Assembly: GCA_024998705.1 (NCBI GenBank)
Contig: JACOEF010000161.1
Span: 1 to 17,288 of the forward strand
DNA from: Nitrospira sp.
Lineage (GTDB): Bacteria > Nitrospirota > Nitrospiria > Nitrospirales > Nitrospiraceae
DNA: 17,288 nucleotides
Reading direction: 5' to 3'
The stretch's first letter is position 1, and each line of letters opens with the position of its first letter. The translations under genes and the position numbers were made by a program. Positions 14,954 through 17,288 of this stretch are shown piece after piece. The notes under the pieces were generated by a model, which saw only the letters and a program-made list of their open reading frames with translations, did no database searches and was not told the origin of the DNA.

Positions 14954-15211
14954 TTACGCCTCTTGAATACGCACAAACTCTCGCGCATTGCGCAGATCTT
15001 CCTGCGTGCAGAGTTTCAGTTCCAGCAGGAGATGCTCCAACGCCGCCACCCGCGCTGCCACCTCCGGCAACACCACATCGATCCGTTCCACAAGCTCTTG
15101 CAACCGGCGGGTCATCCCAGCCTCGCCGCTTTTCGTGGCTGTCCCCTTCCGTTTCTGTCCGACCGAACGATTACGGCCAGACTGGCGTGGCACTTTTCGT
15201 TTAGGTGGCAT
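14954..15211 (-). CDS. Small basic protein with C-terminal coiled coil
   Basis: This is an 85-aa protein of unknown family. Residues 1-28 are strongly basic and Ser/Gly-rich (MPPKRKVPRQSGRNRSVGQK), suggesting nucleic-acid or membrane-surface contact. Residues about 34-82 form a predicted amphipathic helix or coiled coil (LQELVERIDVVLPEVAARVA, then LEHLLLELKLC). An excellent ribosome-binding site, AGGAGGG, lies 4 nt before the ATG, and a sigma70-like promoter candidate lies about 25 bp upstream. These make it a real gene rather than a shadow. It leads the minus-strand run with the VIT1-type transporter 32 bp downstream. A role tied to that transporter is possible but not shown. Confidence 0.7.
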   Translation of the reverse strand: MPPKRKVPRQSGRNRSVGQKRKGTATKSGEAGMTRRLQELVERIDVVLPEVAARVAALEHLLLELKLCTQEDLRNAREFVRIQEA

Positions 15212-15621
15212 AAGTCCCTCCTGGTTAGGGCGCTTCTCTACGCGTCTTCCTGCCGCCAGTCAAGCAGAGGCAGTGGATGGGAATTCTGTGCGTCGGGAGG
15301 CAGGACGGATTCTTCCGAATGACACCACTCCACACGTCCGGGCATCTGTCTTCTTCGAGTATGGAAGCGATCGAGGCAAACGGATTGAATCCAGAGGCGA
15401 TAGACCTGGTTATCGAACTGTCCGACATACCACAGTACGACGGATCACGGATAGGAGGAGCTCGTCTGCGCGCTCAAAGGCGGCGTGAGGGAAAGATGTT
15501 GGAATCGACACAACCAGAGATGGAGCGTCATCCGAATACTCCACAACCTTCTCTCGGATTACCGACGAGCCCCACCACCGCCACGTCGGATGCTCGCTGC
15601 GGTGGGCCTCCCGGAGGATGC
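15212..15621. other. Gene-poor 410-bp region between the small basic protein and hybrid kinase genes
   Basis: Apart from the promoter candidate at its left end, no recognised element was found here. An open plus-strand frame of 118 codons (15277-15633) includes a protein-like stretch ([20 protein letters not shown]). It lacks a ribosome-binding site at its ATGs (15277, 15319, 15361), overlaps the 3' end of the kinase gene, and has less GC-biased third positions than neighbouring genes. Shorter frames on the minus strand are no better. A CCTCC-G-GGAGG inverted repeat sits near 15608-15618, just after the kinase stop, without a T-tract. The region may be a decayed gene or an untranslated stretch. 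Confidence 0.4.
15235..15263 (-). promoter_or_regulatory. Candidate sigma70 promoter for the small basic protein/VIT1 run
   Basis: On the minus strand TTGACT (plus-strand AGTCAA at 15258-15263) stands 17 nt before TAGAGA (plus-strand TCTCTA at 15235-15240). The -35 box matches 5/6 of the consensus and the -10 box 3/6, with ideal spacing. The expected transcript start lies only a few bases before the ribosome-binding site, leaving a short leader of about 15-20 nt. Confidence 0.45.
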
Positions 15622-15633
15622 TTATCCTTTTAG
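15277..15633 (+). CDS. Doubtful hypothetical ORF
   Basis: This is a 118-codon frame antisense to the end of the kinase gene by 12 bp. The middle (residues about 28-75) looks protein-like and ends in a basic run ([11 protein letters not shown]), but the C-terminus is low-complexity (Pro/Thr/Gly-rich). No ribosome-binding site precedes any of the three candidate ATGs, and no family is recognised. It is included only because the interval otherwise lacks a gene. Confidence 0.2.
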   Translation: MGILCVGRQDGFFRMTPLHTSGHLSSSSMEAIEANGLNPEAIDLVIELSDIPQYDGSRIGGARLRAQRRREGKMLESTQPEMERHPNTPQPSLGLPTSPTTATSDARCGGPPGGCLSF

Positions 15634-17288
15634 CGTTGGCTGGATGGGAACCCATTTTGCGATGATCGCCTCAAGCTCCCCTTTCTTCACTGGCTTGCTC
15701 AGAAAGTCGTCCATATCGGCCTTCAAGCATTTCTGCTGGTCTTCGATCATGGCACTCGCCGTCATGGCGATGATCGGAGTTCGTCGACCGCCCTGCTCCC
15801 GTTCAGCCTGGCGAATCATGGCCGTAGCCTCAAATCCATCCAACTCCGGCATTTGGCAATCCATCAAGACCAGTGCGTAGTTGATTCGCGAGACCGCCTC
15901 CACGGCTTCGAGTCCGTTGGCCACGACATCGGCCCGGTATCCAAGCTTATCCAACTGACAGGCCGCCACTTTTTGGTTCACGATATTGTCCTCTGCCACC
16001 AGGATGCGTGGGTGAGTCGACGACTCGACTTCCTTGAGCACGTGGCGAGTCAGCAACGGCTCTTCAGACCGGTTCACGGTGCCGGTTCCGGGGTGATCAT
16101 CAGGGGACGGTGCCGGCCGATCCAGAATCAGGGACAGACAATCGTGGAGGTGTGAGCGATGCACGGGTTTGGTCAGGTAGGCGGTAATCCCCGATTCCTT
16201 GGCCTGCTTGGCCTGACCTCGAATCCCCATCGAGGTCAGCAAGACGAGGCGTGTCGCCACCAGGGTCGGATCCCCGCTGATCGTGCGCCCCAATTCCAGT
16301 CCGTCCATCCGAGGCATCTGTAAATCGAGAATCGCCACATCGAACGGCTCTCCCCGCCTGGCCGCGTCTCTGAGAAGAGCGAGGGCTTGAAACCCATCCG
16401 CCGCGCTCGCACTTTGGAGGCCCCACTGCAGGGCATATTGCTCCAGAATACGCCGGTTGGTCGCATTGTCATCGACGATGCATATCCGCCGGCCCGGGAG
16501 CGTCGCTTTCGGCATGGAGAGATCCTGCGACTGGGTCGGTTGCTTGGCCAGTTTCACCGTAAACCTGAACGTGCTTCCCTGTCCAAGCACACTTTCAATG
16601 CCGATCTGACCGCCCATTTGTTCCACCAGCTGTTTACAAATGGCGAGGCCCAGCCACGTGCCGCCAAACTTTCGGGTCGTCGAGGTATCGGCTTGGGAAA
16701 ACGGTTTGAACAGTATGCTCTGTGAGGCAGGGGCGATGCCAATACCGGTATCGGTGACAGCAAACTCAATGACGGCGTGGTCGGTGGTCTCTGCCCCGCG
16801 GGTAACGTACACCATCACCTCGCCCTGGTAGGTAAACTTGAGCGCATTGGCGATAAGGTTGACGAGGATTTGCCGCAAGCGTCCGGGATCGCCGCAGAGC
16901 GCCATCGGCACATCCGCATGGATGAGGCACCCCAATTCCAACCCCTTGCTCTGCGCCGGCTCGGCAAAGAGGTCCAGCGCTTCTTCCACCATCGTCCGCA
17001 GGTCGAAGTGGATCGTCTCCAGCGTGAGCTGGCCCGCCTCGAATTTCGAGAAATCTAAAATGTCGTTGATGATGTCGAGTAACGCATCACTCGACCGCCG
17101 CACGGTATCGGCGTAGTCGCGCTGCTCGGGCGTCAAGGGTGTATCCATGAGGAGGCCGGTCATTCCGATGATGCCGTTCATGGGAGTGCGAATTTCGTGG
17201 CTCATGACGGCGAGAAAGGCAGACTTCGCGCGGGTGGCCGTCTGGGCATCGATCAAAGCCTTGTCCAAACGAGACGCCTGTTCGTGCA
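15622..17288 (-). CDS. Hybrid sensor histidine kinase (HisKA-HATPase-REC-REC), N-terminus beyond the window
   Basis: This is the C-terminal 555 residues of a hybrid two-component kinase. The frame runs open to the right edge (residues HEQASR precede the TTG at 17268), so that TTG is not the real start and a sensor region lies outside. In order it has HisKA with [11 protein letters not shown] (His codon 17197-17199), an N-box ([14 protein letters not shown]), G1 (VTDTGIGIA), G2 ([20 protein letters not shown]), a first receiver (Asp codon 16324-16326 in [12 protein letters not shown]), and a second receiver (Asp codon 15859-15861 in [12 protein letters not shown], Lys in LSKPVKKGE). There is no C-terminal HPt domain, so phosphotransfer would need a separate HPt or return to the kinase. 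The Trp in G2 replaces the usual Gly. Confidence 0.93.
   Translation of the reverse strand, partial: HEQASRLDKALIDAQTATRAKSAFLAVMSHEIRTPMNGIIGMTGLLMDTPLTPEQRDYADTVRRSSDALLDIINDILDFSKFEAGQLTLETIHFDLRTMVEEALDLFAEPAQSKGLELGCLIHADVPMALCGDPGRLRQILVNLIANALKFTYQGEVMVYVTRGAETTDHAVIEFAVTDTGIGIAPASQSILFKPFSQADTSTTRKFGGTWLGLAICKQLVEQMGGQIGIESVLGQGSTFRFTVKLAKQPTQSQDLSMPKATLPGRRICIVDDNATNRRILEQYALQWGLQSASAADGFQALALLRDAARRGEPFDVAILDLQMPRMDGLELGRTISGDPTLVATRLVLLTSMGIRGQAKQAKESGITAYLTKPVHRSHLHDCLSLILDRPAPSPDDHPGTGTVNRSEEPLLTRHVLKEVESSTHPRILVAEDNIVNQKVAACQLDKLGYRADVVANGLEAVEAVSRINYALVLMDCQMPELDGFEATAMIRQAEREQGGRRTPIIAMTASAMIEDQQKCLKADMDDFLSKPVKKGELEAIIAKWVPIQPTLKG

Noticed and set aside
17266..17268. TTG as start codon of the hybrid kinase
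   Set aside because: The frame is open to the window edge with plausible helical linker residues (HEQASR), so the gene simply continues outside.

Overview
The window is about 60% GC and gene-dense. It looks like a chromosomal segment of a Nitrospira-type bacterium (phylum Nitrospirota). That assignment is inference. It rests on a DabB/DabA inorganic-carbon uptake pair, a heavy-metal RND operon, a VIT1-type transporter, a glycine-zipper lipoprotein, and an intergenic element at 10861-10977 that resembles a dispersed palindromic repeat I associate with Nitrospira genomes. No rRNA, tRNA, CRISPR array, transposase or phage gene was seen.

Left part, minus strand (1-3063): dabB (an ND5/NuoL-like membrane subunit) is followed by the first 452 codons of dabA (DUF2309), which runs off the left edge. 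Together they would form an energy-coupled bicarbonate/CO2-accumulating complex, suited to an autotroph. The divergent spacer (3064-3444) carries two adjacent perfect palindromes of the form GTGCAT-NN-ATGCAC, the strongest unexplained regulatory-looking signal in the window.

Centre-left, plus strand (3445-9661): a four-gene metal-efflux operon. It encodes a small histidine-rich exported or membrane-anchored protein, a TolC-like outer-membrane factor, a lipoprotein membrane-fusion protein and a 1040-aa HME-family RND pump. The pump has a CzcA-type DFG/DG transmembrane motif in which the usual Glu is Asp. Next come a stand-alone CheY-like receiver (9849-10214) and a VanZ-family membrane protein (10340-10786).

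Centre-right, minus strand (15211 down to 10992): five consecutive genes with short gaps. In transcription order they are a small basic coiled-coil protein, a VIT1/CCC1 Fe/Mn transporter, a tandem-domain SagB-type nitroreductase, an unrecognised protein with an internally duplicated module, and a glycine-zipper lipoprotein. A sigma70-like promoter candidate precedes the first gene. The group meets the plus-strand VanZ gene across the palindromic repeat.

Right edge, minus strand (15622-17288): a hybrid sensor kinase (HisKA-HATPase-REC-REC) truncated at its N-terminus by the window edge. Its G2 ATP-lid motif carries Trp where Gly is usual.

Nothing here proves a wholly new system. The best leads are the twin-palindrome control region of dabBA, the possible small ORF overlapping the dabB start, the His-rich protein fronting the RND operon, and the duplicated-module protein beside the tandem SagB protein.
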